From positions 1 to 64,000 of the forward strand of contig NZ_JAOBTH010000022.1 of the NCBI RefSeq assembly GCF_025215075.1: a stretch of 64,000 nucleotides of DNA. Reading direction: 5' to 3'. How positions within the stretch are numbered: the first letter of the stretch is position 1; each line of letters opens with the position of its first letter. This DNA comes from Tenacibaculum haliotis. GTDB taxonomy: Bacteria; Bacteroidota; Bacteroidia; Flavobacteriales; Flavobacteriaceae. The notes below the pieces were generated by a model, which saw nothing but the letters and a program-made list of their open reading frames with translations, ran no database searches and was not told where the DNA came from. The translations under genes were made by a program, and so were the position numbers. Of the stretch, positions 42,812 through 50,736 are shown piece after piece.

Positions 42812-43448
42812 TGCTGTTATTCTTCTTCAATGCTAGTTTATACTCAACTAAAACAACACTTATGTCGTCAATCATATCGTTTTTAAGTTCTGCTACAGAT
42901 TTCATCGTGTATCCGAATAAATTTTTATCTTCTAAACTATTAATTGTCGATTTACCTCTTCTTAAATTAAGTTCTTTATCGATAATATATGCTTTTTGTG
43001 AACGGAAATTTGCATCTAAAGGACTTGGCGTTTTAAAACTTTCGTGTAAAGCTTCCATTTCTTCAGCAGACGCAAAAACGAAATCCCATCTACTTAAATC
43101 TACATTAACACTTAACATTTCTTTTAAGTCTTCTACAGCTTCTTTTTGACTCTCATCAACTAAAGAAATCATTTGAAAACTTACATAATTAGAGAAATTC
43201 TTATAAATTTTTTCTTTTAAATTATACACTTCTCCTTTTACTAAGTCGATATCATTTCCTAAAAAAGTAACTACGGTAACTCTTTTATCAAAGGTAAAAT
43301 TCTTATCAATTAAAGAAACATCAATAACGTTTTTAGATACTATTGGTAGTTTTCCAAAATTATGTGTACCTAATTGTAATAAAACATAAAACAACAAAGG
43401 CACTATAAATAGTGCAAATAAGACAATAAACTTTTTAGTTTTACCCAT
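42768..43448 (-). CDS. SCO-like thioredoxin-fold membrane protein lacking copper cysteines
   Basis: This 226-residue protein has one N-terminal membrane helix, then a fold-like pattern similar to SCO proteins (VTVVTFLGNDIDLVKGEVYN). There is no CxxxC motif and no other Cys in that segment. It sits directly upstream of SCO1 in the same transcript and may have lost copper binding and kept an assembly role. The fold assignment is moderate. It overlaps SCO1. Confidence 0.6.
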   Translation of the reverse strand: MGKTKKFIVLFALFIVPLLFYVLLQLGTHNFGKLPIVSKNVIDVSLIDKNFTFDKRVTVVTFLGNDIDLVKGEVYNLKEKIYKNFSNYVSFQMISLVDESQKEAVEDLKEMLSVNVDLSRWDFVFASAEEMEALHESFKTPSPLDANFRSQKAYIIDKELNLRRGKSTINSLEDKNLFGYTMKSVAELKNDMIDDISVVLVEYKLALKKNNSSDDRRKNSISNEKK

Positions 43449-43468
43449 TTCAATTCCAAATTAAAGTC

Positions 43469-43499
43469 AAAAAAAGGTGGTTAAAACCACCTTTTTTTT
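43469..43499 (-). terminator. hairpin between oxidase subunit IV and SCO-like genes
   Basis: GGTGGTT pairs with AACCACC around AA, flanked by runs of A and T on both sides. It may split the oxidase cluster into two transcripts. Confidence 0.75.
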
Positions 43500-43514
43500 A
43501 AAAATATTATTTGA

Positions 43515-43853
43515 TTACCATTTTACTAATGGTGCTAATGTTTCATTTAAATAATCTCCCTCTATCAATACTATAAATAATAAATAAGAAACTAAAAAGA
43601 CGAGTATCCAAACGATTGATCTTCTAAACCATTTTTTCTCACCCTCTAAGTGCATAAATGCCCAAGCAATATAATATGCTTTTACTAATGTTAAGATAAT
43701 AAAAAACCAGTTTAACCAACTTGTTCCCCATCCATGTAAATGCATTGCATCTGGTTTAACAATACCAAAAGCTACTTCTACAGTGGTTATAATTGTTAAG
43801 ATTGCTAAAACAATCCAAATTCTTTTTTTATTTGATTCCTGTGCGTGACCCAT
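43515..43853 (-). CDS. cytochrome c oxidase subunit IV-like (caa3 type)
   Basis: This 112-residue protein has three membrane helices. Features of the COX4-prokaryotic family are the start GHAQESNKKRIWIVLAILTII and a middle LVKAYYIAWAFMHLEGEKK with conserved His. It is a small accessory subunit of aa3/caa3 oxidase. The next gene upstream is subunit III. Confidence 0.88.
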   Translation of the reverse strand: MGHAQESNKKRIWIVLAILTIITTVEVAFGIVKPDAMHLHGWGTSWLNWFFIILTLVKAYYIAWAFMHLEGEKKWFRRSIVWILVFLVSYLLFIVLIEGDYLNETLAPLVKW

Positions 43854-43871
43854 TTTAATATCGCTTTTAAA

Positions 43872-44855
43872 TTATACTAAGTAGAAGAAGGTAAATACAA
43901 ATACCCAAACTAAATCTACAAAGTGCCAATATAAACCTACTTTTTCAACCATTTCATAATGTCCTCTACGCTCGTAAGTTCCTAAAACTACGTTAAAGAA
44001 TATAATGATATTAATGATGATTCCTGATAATACGTGAAAACCATGAAAACCTGTAATAAAGAAAAAGAAATCTGCAAATATCGGATTACCATATTCATTT
44101 ACTTCTAAATTAGCTCCTTCAACAACTTGTTTTGCTAAAGCTAATTTCTCTAAACTTTCTGTTCTTGATAGGATTATCTTTTGTTTCGTTTCAGGATTTA
44201 ATCTTTCTGTTCTAATTAACAAAGAAGGATCTGCTTTAAAAGCTTCTTGAATTTGTGCTACTGAATATTGAGAAATTGTTTCTTCCTTTTCAAACCACAC
44301 TCCGTTTTCACGAGTATGTTGCACTCTATCATCTTTTCTCTCTGCATGCACAAAATCTGCTAAAGCGATTTGATGACCATCTTTTACGAATTGTAAGATA
44401 TGATTGTTTGAAGTTTTAACTGCTCCATAAGAACCGTTGATAAAGTTTTTCCACTCCCATGCTTGAGATCCAACGAAAATAATTCCGAAGATAATCGTAG
44501 CAAACATATACCAAGCTACTTTCTTTTGTTTCATTTGATGACCTGCATCAACTGCCAACACCATTGTTACTGATGATACAATTAAAATAAATGTCATTAA
44601 CGCTACATAATACATCGGTGCGTGTACACCATGCAATCCCGGAAAGTGTGTAAACACTTCATCGGCAATTGGCCATGAATCAATAAACTTAAAACGTGTT
44701 AAACCATACGCTGCTAAAAACCCCGAAAAGGTTAATGCATCAGATACGATGAAAAACCACATCATCATTTTACCATAACTAGCGCCAAATGGTTTTTCAC
44801 CACCTCCGCCCCAGGTTTCTTTTTTATCAGAATTTACAGCATTATTTGCTTCCAT
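43872..44855 (-). CDS. cytochrome c oxidase subunit III, large form
   Basis: This 327-residue subunit III has seven membrane helices in total (typical length about 200-260). The core is visible in WFFIVSDALTFSGFLAAYGL, FVGSQAWEWKNFI and FHGFHVLSGIIINI, plus YWHFVDLVWVFVFTFFYLV at the end. A stretch of about 110 residues between helices, about 140-245, is polar and seems inserted. It is one of two subunit III genes here. Confidence 0.9.
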   Translation of the reverse strand: MEANNAVNSDKKETWGGGGEKPFGASYGKMMMWFFIVSDALTFSGFLAAYGLTRFKFIDSWPIADEVFTHFPGLHGVHAPMYYVALMTFILIVSSVTMVLAVDAGHQMKQKKVAWYMFATIIFGIIFVGSQAWEWKNFINGSYGAVKTSNNHILQFVKDGHQIALADFVHAERKDDRVQHTRENGVWFEKEETISQYSVAQIQEAFKADPSLLIRTERLNPETKQKIILSRTESLEKLALAKQVVEGANLEVNEYGNPIFADFFFFITGFHGFHVLSGIIINIIIFFNVVLGTYERRGHYEMVEKVGLYWHFVDLVWVFVFTFFYLV

Positions 44856-44911
44856 AAATCTCTTTTTGTTAATTTTTGTTAAAACAGTGCGCCAAAATTA
44901 CGCATTTTTCA

Positions 44912-45496
44912 TCATCTTATGAAATAGAAAAAGAAAAATAGATAAATCCATAAAACATCTACGAAATGCCAAAAGATGCCACCTAACTCAAACCCAAGCA
45001 TATCCGCTGCTGAATATTTCTTTTTAAAATGATTATAAATTACTACTAGCAATACAATTACACCTGCTAATAAGTGTAAAATATGCATAAATGTTATTCC
45101 TAAAATAAAAGATGTAGACACGGTACTTTCTGGGCCTGTAAAATACAATCCAACAGATTTTAATTCATTAAAACCTACATATTGATACCATACAAAGCCT
45201 AAACCCAACACTAAAGTGGTTACTAAAAGCCCAAATGACGCCTTTAAATTATCTTTTTTTAATAATTTTTGAGAAAAAATTAATGTAACACTACTCAATA
45301 CAATTAAAACTGTACTGATGTAAAATGCCTGTGGCAAATCGAAAGTAACCCAATCTTCTCGGTTCATACTAATAACATAAGCACTTGTTAATCCTGCGAA
45401 AAACATTACCATACTTATCATCGAAATCCACAACATTGGTTTTGCAGATTTTCTTTTACCTTGTTTTAATTCTTCTTGTAACGTTTGTTCACTCAT
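44912..45496 (-). CDS. cytochrome c oxidase subunit III, short form
   Basis: This 194-residue protein has five membrane helices and lacks the first two of the seven-helix type. Features are MLWISMISMVMFFAGLTSAYV, GITFMHILHLLAGVIV and FWHFVDVLWIYLFFFFYFI. It follows ctaB directly, and the start overlaps the ctaB stop region. The pair of subunit III genes is usual for flavobacterial oxidase clusters; the catalytic subunits I and II are not in this window. Confidence 0.9.
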   Translation of the reverse strand: MSEQTLQEELKQGKRKSAKPMLWISMISMVMFFAGLTSAYVISMNREDWVTFDLPQAFYISTVLIVLSSVTLIFSQKLLKKDNLKASFGLLVTTLVLGLGFVWYQYVGFNELKSVGLYFTGPESTVSTSFILGITFMHILHLLAGVIVLLVVIYNHFKKKYSAADMLGFELGGIFWHFVDVLWIYLFFFFYFIR

Positions 45497-46419
45497 TAGT
45501 GTAAAAATTTATCTACCACATAAATTATGGGTACGATTGTAATATAAAAAACACTTGCCAACATTAACTTTCGGGCATCAGTATTTTTTTCTGATTTATA
45601 TAATTGAAAAGCATAATACAACATTAACAAACCTAATAATAAAACTATGACAGCTGTTAATGGATAAATATATAAGTTACCTGTTACTTTTAACACCGGA
45701 GCAACCGACATTAAAATCATAATACAGGTATAAAAAATTATCTGTACAATAGCTCCTTTGTCTTTTTTATCCATAGGAAGCATATGAAGGCCAGCTTTAT
45801 TATACTCTTCGAACTGTAACCAACCTATTGCCCAAAAATGTGGAAATTGCCAAAAAAACTGAATCATAAATAAAAAACCTGCTTCAACACCAAACTCGCC
45901 TGTTGCTGCAACCCAACCTAACATAAAAGGAATTGCACCAGGAATAGCACCTACAAAAACAGCTAAAGGCGTTACAGCTTTTAAAGGCGTATAAGCACTT
46001 GTATATAAAAATATTGAGATTGCACCAAATAAAGCGCATTTAGGATCTATTGCATATAATATTCCAATACCTGCAATCGTAAAAATTGTTGCAATTATTA
46101 ATGCAAAAGTTACACTCATTCTACCAGCTGGCAAAGGGCGATCTTTAGTACGCTGCATTAACAAATCGATATCTTTTTCTATAACTTGATTAAAAGCATT
46201 AGATGCACCTACCATTAGATAACCACCTATTGCTAATAATAAAACTACGGTATAATCAATTGTTTCAGCTCCTAATAAATAACCAGTAATAGATGTAAAG
46301 ACAACACTAATGGATAAACCTACTTTGGTTAATTGCTTAAAATCGTTAAATACTGATTTTAAAGAAGGTTTAGTATGTATAGGTGAGATAGAATCCACTT
46401 TTAGTTTTATTTTTTGCAA
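45496..46419 (-). CDS. ctaB: protohaem IX farnesyltransferase
   Basis: This 307-residue UbiA-type prenyltransferase makes haem O from haem B for cytochrome oxidase. The first metal/diphosphate motif is NAFNQVIEKDIDLLMQRTKDRPL at about 90 (D-x-x-x-D), and about nine helices follow. The start is TTG at 46417-46419; a box TATCTTTG on the minus strand overlaps it, so a downstream GTG at 46398 is an alternative. It is the first gene of the oxidase accessory cluster. Confidence 0.93.
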   Translation of the reverse strand: MQKIKLKVDSISPIHTKPSLKSVFNDFKQLTKVGLSISVVFTSITGYLLGAETIDYTVVLLLAIGGYLMVGASNAFNQVIEKDIDLLMQRTKDRPLPAGRMSVTFALIIATIFTIAGIGILYAIDPKCALFGAISIFLYTSAYTPLKAVTPLAVFVGAIPGAIPFMLGWVAATGEFGVEAGFLFMIQFFWQFPHFWAIGWLQFEEYNKAGLHMLPMDKKDKGAIVQIIFYTCIMILMSVAPVLKVTGNLYIYPLTAVIVLLLGLLMLYYAFQLYKSEKNTDARKLMLASVFYITIVPIIYVVDKFLH

Positions 46420-46491
46420 AGATATTTCTTTCTTCTTTAATGACCATAAAAAAAAATAGTAATCGAAATATAAAAAAAATTAAAAACTGCT

Positions 46492-46520
46492 TTGTGGTTT
46501 AAAAAAAGGTGTTATATTTG
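46492..46520 (+). promoter_or_regulatory. promoter of tRNA cluster
   Basis: TTG at 46492 and TATATTTG at 46513 are separated by 18 bases. This is the full Bacteroidota sigma consensus (TTG, 17-23, TAnnTTTG), 50 bases upstream of tRNA-Gly. Confidence 0.75.
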
Positions 46521-46569
46521 CACCCGCATTCAGAGCAATGCAACGTTCTTTAAAATAATTTTTGACTAC

Positions 46570-46641
46570 GCGAAAGTAGCTCAGGGGTAGAGCATCACCT
46601 TGCCAAGGTGGGGGTCGCGGGTTCAAATCCCGTCTTTCGCT
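46570..46641 (+). tRNA. tRNA-Gly (GCC)
   Basis: The 72-base cloverleaf has acceptor stem GCGAAAG/CTTTCGC, D-arm AGCTCAGGGGTAGAGC, an anticodon stem-loop with loop TTGCCAA (anticodon GCC), and T-arm GCGGGTTCAAATCCCGT. CCA is not encoded. It is the first of three tRNAs in a cluster. Confidence 0.95.
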
Positions 46642-46693
46642 CTGAGACTTTCTTAAAAATATACCAAGTTTGATTGTAGTACAATCAAATCAC

Positions 46694-46777
46694 GCTGAAG
46701 TGGTGGAATTGGTAGACACGTTGGACTTAAAATCCAATGACCCTTGGGTCGTGCGGGTTCAAGTCCCGCCTTCAGTA
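46694..46777 (+). tRNA. tRNA-Leu (TAA), copy 1
   Basis: The cloverleaf has a long variable arm (class II). The anticodon stem TTGGA/TCCAA encloses CTTAAAA, giving anticodon TAA. Acceptor stem is GCTGAAG/CTTCAGT with a terminal G-T pair. It is identical to copy 2. Confidence 0.95.
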
Positions 46778-46780
46778 CTA

Positions 46781-46810
46781 AGCCTCGCTTTAATTAGCGA
46801 GGTTTATTTT
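46781..46810 (+). terminator. hairpin after tRNA-Leu copy 1
   Basis: CCTCGCT pairs with AGCGAGG around TTAATT, followed by a T-rich tail. It lies between the two tRNA-Leu genes. Confidence 0.7.
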
Positions 46811-46836
46811 AAGAAAGCAGTCAAATACATATACCA

Positions 46837-46920
46837 GCTGAAGTGGTGGAATTGGTAGACACGTTGGACTTAAAATCCAATGACCCTTGGGTCGTGCGGG
46901 TTCAAGTCCCGCCTTCAGTA
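46837..46920 (+). tRNA. tRNA-Leu (TAA), copy 2
   Basis: This 84-base gene is identical in sequence to copy 1, with 59 bases between them. It has its own terminator downstream but no clear promoter, so it is likely read through from the cluster promoter. Confidence 0.95.
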
Positions 46921-46922
46921 CT

Positions 46923-46958
46923 AAACCTTAACATTTATTTGTTAAGGTTTTTTTATTT
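46923..46958 (+). terminator. terminator of tRNA cluster
   Basis: AAACCTTAAC pairs with GTTAAGGTTT around an eight-base loop, followed by T residues. The 206 bases after it (46959-47164) hold no feature that I can see. Confidence 0.85.
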
Positions 46959-47164
46959 TTAACACTTCCATAGCAGTTTACAACCTCTTTTTTTATACAG
47001 TTTTTCTTTGTTTATTTTTATCAACTAATAAATTATCTAAAAGAATAAACAACAATTCTTTTTTACTAAATCATATCATTAACTCTCGTTTTTAAAAAAC
47101 GGAATATTCTTTGTAATCTATTAATAAAAGAAACGTCTAAAGCATCAGATTAAAATAACAAACC

Positions 47165-47872
47165 ATGCGCAAACTACTTTTAGTAATAAGCTTAACTTTT
47201 TTTATAAACTCCTTCGGACAAACAAGTGTTTTTAATACTTTATTAAAAAAACATGTTAACAGTACTGGATTTGTAGATTATAAAAACCTACAAAAAGAAG
47301 AAGCTAAACTTGATTCTTATTTAAGCTATTTAAACAAAACGACACCTCAAAGAAATTGGTCGGCAGCAAAAACCAAAGCCTTTTGGGTAAATGCCTATAA
47401 TGCTTACACTATAAAAATAATCTTAGACAACTACCCTTTAAAAAGTATTTTAAATATTAAACAGAAAGGAAAAGATGCTTGGAATATTCCGTTTGCAAAA
47501 GTTGGAGGTAAGACATATACTTTAAATTATATTGAGCATCAAATTTTACGTAAAAAATTTAACGATCCTAAAATTCATGTAGCCGTAAACTGTGCTTCTG
47601 GTTCTTGCCCGCAATTAGGAAATTTCGCTTTTACAGAAGCTAATTACGAAAGTAAAACGAACGAATTAATGAAAAAATTCATTAATGATGCTAACAGAAA
47701 TAAGATAACTGCTAATAAAATACAGCTCTCAAAAATTTTCGAATGGTTTAAAGGTGATTTTACCAAAAAAGGTTCATTAATAGATTTTATTAACAAATAT
47801 TCTAATACCAAAGTAGCTACAAAGGCAAAAACCAGCTTTTTAAAATACGATTGGAGTTTAAACGGAAAATAG
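47165..47872 (+). CDS. DUF547 family exported protein
   Basis: This 235-residue protein has a signal peptide (MRKLLLVISLTFFINSFGQ). DUF547 features are VDYKNLQKEEAKLDSYL at the start of the mature part, KAFWVNAYNAYTIKIILDNYP at about 75-95, and VAVNCASGSCPQLG near 145. The function is unknown. In flavobacteria the family often lies beside arsenosugar genes, as here, so it may belong to that cluster. It is 73 bases from the next gene. Confidence 0.8.
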   Translation: MRKLLLVISLTFFINSFGQTSVFNTLLKKHVNSTGFVDYKNLQKEEAKLDSYLSYLNKTTPQRNWSAAKTKAFWVNAYNAYTIKIILDNYPLKSILNIKQKGKDAWNIPFAKVGGKTYTLNYIEHQILRKKFNDPKIHVAVNCASGSCPQLGNFAFTEANYESKTNELMKKFINDANRNKITANKIQLSKIFEWFKGDFTKKGSLIDFINKYSNTKVATKAKTSFLKYDWSLNGK

Positions 47873-47945
47873 CTCGTATTACTACTTTTAGCTGCAGCAA
47901 TTCTGAAAACAATTTGTATTTTTACTCCTCAACCTAAAGAAACAC

Positions 47946-48281
47946 ATGTCAAAAACATATTACGATCCTGCCGATTTACGTAAGTTCGGAAAAATAACAG
48001 AATGGAACGAGGAACTTGGAAACAAATTCTTTGATTATTACGGAAAAGTATTTGAAGAAGGCGCTTTAACTGCTCGTGAAAAAAGCTTAATCGCCTTAGC
48101 TGTTGCACATACAGAACAATGCCCATATTGCATAGATGCCTACACAAAAGATGGCTTAGAACGTGGAATTACGAAAGAAGAAATGATGGAAGCGCTTCAT
48201 GTTGGTGCTGCCATAAAAAGTGGTGCAACTTTAGTTCATGGAGTTCAAATGATGAACAAAGTGAATAAACTTGAAATGTAA
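47946..48281 (+). CDS. arsenosugar biosynthesis-associated AhpD-like protein
   Basis: This 111-residue carboxymuconolactone decarboxylase/AhpD-fold protein has a redox pair in EQCPYCIDAYTKDG near residue 60. The start MSKTYYDPADLRKFGKI and the end LVHGVQMMNK match the peroxidase-like proteins encoded beside arsS. It probably guards or assists arsenosugar synthesis by thiol redox chemistry; the actual reaction is unknown. Confidence 0.85.
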   Translation: MSKTYYDPADLRKFGKITEWNEELGNKFFDYYGKVFEEGALTAREKSLIALAVAHTEQCPYCIDAYTKDGLERGITKEEMMEALHVGAAIKSGATLVHGVQMMNKVNKLEM

Positions 48282-48301
48282 TTATCTTCAAAAATGACTC
48301 C

Positions 48302-48346
48302 TCGAGCACAGTTGAAAGGTAATGTTTAGGTTTCGACTGCACTCGA
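48302..48346. repeat. imperfect inverted repeat, REP-like
   Basis: TCGAGCACAGTTGAAA (48302-48317) and TTTCGACTGCACTCGA (48331-48346) are inverted copies differing at three sites. A related half, TATCGAGCACAATCGAGAT, occurs at about 49435-49455. This kind of sequence is dispersed in flavobacterial intergenic DNA. Confidence 0.6.
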
Positions 48347-48371
48347 CCTGACAGAATTCTAAAATATTAAG

Positions 48372-49424
48372 ATGAAAAAATCGCTTTTAGCAAGAAATAA
48401 CGATTTAGCAAATACGCAACGTCAATTGGAAATTTTATCAAACGGCATTTTTGCTGACGGAGAGTTGCCAACCTTTGCTAAAAAAATAAAGGAAACTAAT
48501 CAGTTTCCACTACGCCCTAAAAAACTAGAAATTTTACAGATTAACTTAGGTTATATGTGTAATCAAGTTTGTGCGCATTGCCATGTTGATGCAGGTCCGG
48601 ATCGTAAAGAAATTATGACGATCGAAACCATGCAGCAATGTTTAGAGGTGATAAAAAAAACAGGAGCGCACACTTTAGATTTAACAGGTGGCGCACCAGA
48701 AATGAATCCGAATTTTAGATGGTTTGTAGAAGAAGCGTCAAAAGCAGGAATTACAGATTTTATTGTTCGCTCTAATTTAACAATCATTTTAGCAAACAAA
48801 AAATACCACGATTTACCAGCCTTTTTTAAAAAACACAATGTACATGTAGTTTCTTCGATGCCGCACTGGACACGTGGAAAAACTGATAAACAACGTGGTG
48901 ATGGTGTTTTTGATAAATCTATTAAAGCGCTACAAATGCTGAATGAAGTTGGCTACGGAATGGAAGGTTCTGATTTAAAACTCGATTTGGTTTACAATCC
49001 TTCAGGAGCATTTTTACCTGCAGATCAAATGGCATTAGAAAACGACTTTAAAAAGGCGTTGAAAGATGATTTTAACATCAATTTTCACAATTTATTTGCA
49101 ATTACAAATTTACCAATCAGTCGATTTTTAGATTATTTAATTGCTTCTGAAAATTATGAAGATTATATGTATGCTTTAGTAGAAGCTTACAATCCTACAG
49201 CAGTAGAAAACGTAATGTGTACCAACACTTTATCGGTAAGTTGGGATGGATTTTTATATGATTGCGATTTCAACCAAATGTTAAACTTAAAAGTAAACTC
49301 TAAAGTAAAACACATTTCCGACTATAACGAAGAATTGTTACAAAACAGAGATATAATTATCAATCAACATTGTTACGGTTGTACTGCTGGCGCAGGAAGT
49401 AGTTGCCAAGGTGTTGTTGCATAA
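48372..49424 (+). CDS. arsS: arsenosugar biosynthesis radical SAM protein ArsS
   Basis: This 350-residue radical SAM enzyme has its 4Fe-4S motif in GYMCNQVCAHCHVDAG (CxxxCxxC) at about residue 64 and the GGAPEMN segment at about 110. It ends with the DUF3641 cysteine set HCYGCTAGAGSSCQG. ArsS adds the 5'-deoxyadenosyl radical to dimethylarsenite in the pathway from arsenite to arsenosugars. The partner methylase arsM is 3 genes away. The Cys residues are all present, with no selenocysteine stop. Confidence 0.93.
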   Translation: MKKSLLARNNDLANTQRQLEILSNGIFADGELPTFAKKIKETNQFPLRPKKLEILQINLGYMCNQVCAHCHVDAGPDRKEIMTIETMQQCLEVIKKTGAHTLDLTGGAPEMNPNFRWFVEEASKAGITDFIVRSNLTIILANKKYHDLPAFFKKHNVHVVSSMPHWTRGKTDKQRGDGVFDKSIKALQMLNEVGYGMEGSDLKLDLVYNPSGAFLPADQMALENDFKKALKDDFNINFHNLFAITNLPISRFLDYLIASENYEDYMYALVEAYNPTAVENVMCTNTLSVSWDGFLYDCDFNQMLNLKVNSKVKHISDYNEELLQNRDIIINQHCYGCTAGAGSSCQGVVA

Positions 49425-49516
49425 CAGAGGTTGTCATATCGAGCACAATCGAGATGTTAAGCTATTTAAAAAGACAAAACTATTTGTAATAATTATAATT
49501 ACTTTGCAAATAAGCC

Positions 49517-49583
49517 TAGCCCCGATTGAAGCATTTGTTTGAGCTCCTCGCAGAGAGCGAGTGCAGAAAGCGGGAAATAGCTA
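49517..49583. repeat. structured intergenic repeat, flavobacterial type
   Basis: This sequence begins TAGCCCCGATTGAAGC and ends GAAAGCGGGAAATAGCT, with an inner hairpin CTCGC AGAGA GCGAG. The AGC-CCCG and CGGG-(aaata)-GCT ends can pair. I recognise the ends as those of a widely dispersed intergenic palindromic element of Flavobacteriia, usually with a longer middle. It lies between arsS and the rhodanese gene. Confidence 0.55.
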
Positions 49584-49601
49584 CTAATTATTTTTAACAA
49601 G

Positions 49602-50093
49602 ATGAATAAATTTATATTTTTTTTACTAATTAGCTTTAATTCTTTTTCTCAAAAGGATCTACATCAATTATTAAAAAAATATAACACCGAAAATGTTCCT
49701 TATATTTTTGTAGATAGTTTAAAAACGATTGCTTCGGATGTTGTTTTGTTAGATGCTCGTGAACCAAAAGAGTTTAATGTGAGCCATCTAAAAAACGCTA
49801 TTTGTGTGGGGTATGATGATTTTAATGTTACAAAAACTACAAAAATACTTTCTGCTGATAAAAACATTAAAATTGTAGTGTATTGCTCGTTAGGAATACG
49901 CTCTGAGGATGTTGCTGAACAGCTTAAAAAAACTGGTTTTAAAAATGTTTATAATTTGTATGGCGGAATTTTTGAATGGAAAAACAAAAAGAATACGGTT
50001 GTAAACTCTAAAAACATACCAACAAACAAAGTGCATACTTTTAATAAGGAATGGAGCAAGTGGCTCTTAAAAGGAGAAAAGATTTATGAGTAA
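49602..50093 (+). CDS. exported rhodanese-like protein
   Basis: This 163-residue protein has a signal peptide (MNKFIFFLLISFNSFSQ), followed by a rhodanese fold with LDAREPKEFNVSHLKNA and active-site Cys in YCSLGIRSEDVA at about residue 106. Rhodaneses move sulfane sulfur or reduce arsenate-like oxyanions; the Cys loop CSLGIR has six residues after Cys, a sulfurtransferase-type loop. It overlaps the next gene by 8 bases and is part of the arsenosugar cluster. Confidence 0.85.
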   Translation: MNKFIFFLLISFNSFSQKDLHQLLKKYNTENVPYIFVDSLKTIASDVVLLDAREPKEFNVSHLKNAICVGYDDFNVTKTTKILSADKNIKIVVYCSLGIRSEDVAEQLKKTGFKNVYNLYGGIFEWKNKKNTVVNSKNIPTNKVHTFNKEWSKWLLKGEKIYE

Positions 50094-50685
50094 AAACTTA
50101 CTGTTAATTTTCACTAGAAATCCTGAATTAGGGAAAGCAAAAACACGTTTAGCAAAAACTGTTGGTGACGAAACTGCTCTTGAGATTTATAAATTTTTAT
50201 TGAACAAAACGAATCAAGTTACTAAAGATTTATCTTGTGATAAAGCGGTTTACTACTCTGTAAAAGTGCGGAAAAATGATATTTGGGATGCAACAATTTA
50301 TCAAAAACAACAACAAAATGGTAATGATTTAGGTGCTAGAATGCAAAATGCTTTTAAAAATTCTTTTGATAAGGACTATGAAAAAGTAATGATTATCGGA
50401 AGCGATTTGTACGATTTAACTCCAAATATTATTGAAGATGCTTTTACTAAATTAAACACAAATGATGTAGTAATTGGCCCTGCCGAAGATGGCGGATATT
50501 ACTTACTTGGCATGAATGTTTTACAACCTCATATTTTTCAAAATAAGGAATGGGGAACCTCATCGGTTAGAAAAGAAACATTGGCTAATTTAAAAGATAA
50601 AAAAGTACATTTGTTAACAATGCTTAATGATGTAGATGTTTTTGAAGATATTGAAAACCATTCAGCATTTCAACAATTTTTATAA
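50086..50685 (+). CDS. TIGR04282-type arsenosugar glycosyltransferase-like protein (DUF2064)
   Basis: This 199-residue protein has a GT-A fold related to cofC/mobA transferases. Motifs are FTRNPELGKAKTRLAKT at the start, MIIGSDLYDLTP at about 103, and GPAEDGGYYLLGM at about 135. It is named for its association with arsenosugar clusters, where it may attach or modify the sugar. The sister glycosyltransferase TIGR04283 is not found in this cluster. Confidence 0.85.
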   Translation: MSKNLLLIFTRNPELGKAKTRLAKTVGDETALEIYKFLLNKTNQVTKDLSCDKAVYYSVKVRKNDIWDATIYQKQQQNGNDLGARMQNAFKNSFDKDYEKVMIIGSDLYDLTPNIIEDAFTKLNTNDVVIGPAEDGGYYLLGMNVLQPHIFQNKEWGTSSVRKETLANLKDKKVHLLTMLNDVDVFEDIENHSAFQQFL

Positions 50686-50690
50686 TACAA

Positions 50691-50721
50691 GACCTCACAG
50701 AATTTAAAAGCCTGTGAGGTC
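50691..50721. other. hairpin between transferase and purine nucleoside phosphorylase genes
   Basis: GACCTCACAG pairs perfectly with CTGTGAGGTC around an 11-base loop. No T-run follows on the + strand, so it may only attenuate or stabilise mRNA. Confidence 0.5.
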
Positions 50722-50736
50722 TAAAGAAAATATCTA

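Noticed and set aside
46670-46858. 62-residue open frame
   Set aside because: It runs across the first tRNA-Leu and into the second, so it is not coding.
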